The notes beneath the pieces are model-generated. The model saw only the letters and a program-made list of their open reading frames with translations, had not been told where the DNA came from and did no database searches. A program made the translations under genes and the position numbers. From assembly GCF_014645235.1 (NCBI RefSeq), contig NZ_BMLM01000002.1, positions 248,001 through 312,000 of the forward strand: a stretch of 64,000 nucleotides of DNA. Direction: 5' to 3'. The stretch's first letter is position 1. Every line of letters begins with the position of its first letter. This DNA is from Agrococcus terreus (GTDB taxonomy: Bacteria > Actinomycetota > Actinomycetes > Actinomycetales > Microbacteriaceae). Shown piece by piece: positions 63,757 through 64,000 of the stretch.

Positions 63757-63762
63757 AGCGTA
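63757..63762 (-). promoter_or_regulatory. -10 box, ABC exporter operon
   Basis: TACGCT on the minus strand, 8 bases before the GTG start. A small palindrome CCGGTGACACCGG (63770-63782) lies just upstream. Confidence 0.5.
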
Positions 63763-63797
63763 GCCGCGGCCGGTGACACCGGCGAGCCCCCCGGCTC

Positions 63798-63841
63798 GTC
63801 AACCCGGGTTGACATCCGCCCGATCGTCAACCAAGGTTGAC
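63798..63841 (+). promoter_or_regulatory. Twin palindromic operators overlapping a promoter
   Basis: GTCAACCCGGGTTGAC (63798-63813) and GTCAACCAAGGTTGAC (63826-63841) share GTCAACC-N2-GGTTGAC, with centres 28 bases apart. The first overlaps a consensus -35 TTGACA (63809-63814) and the second a -10-like CAAGGT (63832-63837), spaced 17 bases apart. ATG 63844 follows 6 bases after the -10, with no ribosome-binding site. Confidence 0.75.
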
Positions 63842-63843
63842 GC

Positions 63844-64000
63844 ATGGCACGGATCACGGCGACGGGCGAGCAGCCCGAGGGCGTCCTCGAGCGGCTCGCG
63901 GGCACCGCTTCGGCGCGGCGCGAGCTCGAGCGCGAGGAGTCGGCGCTCGTGCGACGCGCAAGAATGGAGGGGTTTGCCTGGCAGGCGATCGCGGACGCGC
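63844..64000 (+). CDS. Helix-turn-helix regulator (5' part, runs off the window)
   Basis: The first 52 residues only: a charged N-terminal helix (VLERLAGTASARRELEREES) and the beginning of a helix-turn-helix (RARMEGFAWQAIADA). The type suggests a small DNA-binding protein. It is divergent from the ABC exporter operon and is preceded by two perfect palindromes, so autoregulation and control of the exporter are likely. The family cannot be fixed from this fragment. Confidence 0.7.
   Translation, partial: MARITATGEQPEGVLERLAGTASARRELEREESALVRRARMEGFAWQAIADA

Overview
The window is very GC-rich DNA with strong G/C third-position codon bias, many GTG starts and TANNNT -10 boxes close to start codons. 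The conserved block mtrA-mtrB-lpqB-comF-hpf-secA, the sdhCDAB order and the gene families point to a Gram-positive actinobacterium. Microbacteriaceae is my best guess at family (an Agrococcus-like genus is possible); this is inference from gene order and repeats, not a database match. The window looks like ordinary chromosome: no insertion sequence, prophage, CRISPR array, rRNA or tRNA was seen, and no gap between genes exceeds about 300 bases.

Layout. 1-5 kb: the end of fumarase, a VSR-like (DUF559) nuclease-fold gene between palindromic repeats, an S9 oligopeptidase and a TPR protein. 4.8-10.5 kb, minus strand: a CstA/YbdD carbon-starvation (pyruvate-type) uptake pair, a DUF3140 protein and the methionine importer metQ-metN-metI. 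10.6-14.3 kb: a small A24 prepilin peptidase, then a DUF4397 surface protein, class F sortase, ECF sigma factor and RskA-like anti-sigma factor. 14.3-19.9 kb: winged-helix protein, PIN-PhoH ATPase, UppS, hemolysin III and a trypsin-like lipoprotein. 19.9-28.4 kb, minus strand: secA, hpf, comF, lpqB, mtrB, mtrA. 28.5-38.6 kb: MFS exporter with a divergent ArsR-like regulator, an ABC-F protein, ispE, MmcQ/YjbR, DUF4287, rsmA, a lipoprotein, manC and a GT4 glycosyltransferase. 38.7-42.4 kb: the succinate dehydrogenase operon. 42.4-52.3 kb: TspO-like protein, two overlapping dynamin-like GTPases, ptsI, a BrkB membrane protein, xth, trpS and an acetyltransferase. 52.3-54.1 kb: lipB-lipA. 54.2-57.7 kb: an FMN riboswitch followed by ribD-ribE-ribBA-ribH. 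57.8-64 kb: an MHS transporter, a surE/PfkB-kinase pair, a three-gene DrrAB-type ABC exporter and the start of a divergent helix-turn-helix regulator preceded by twin 16-bp palindromic operators.

How the genes fit together. Several sets are translationally coupled by ATGA, GTGA or TGATG overlaps (sdhC/D, sdhA/B, ribD/E/BA/H, lipB/A, surE/kinase, ABC exporter, GTPase pair). Much of the window is core metabolism and envelope biology: TCA cycle, riboflavin, lipoate, methionine uptake, isoprenoids, GDP-mannose and mannosyl transfer, Sec export and MtrAB cell-wall signalling.

The least routine parts are the sortase/DUF4397/sigma/anti-sigma locus, the twin operators at the right end, a riboswitch expression platform that copies part of its own aptamer, overlapping divergent -10 boxes between ptsI and the BrkB gene, and four distinct families of intergenic palindromes. 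No clearly novel multi-gene system could be proven from sequence alone.
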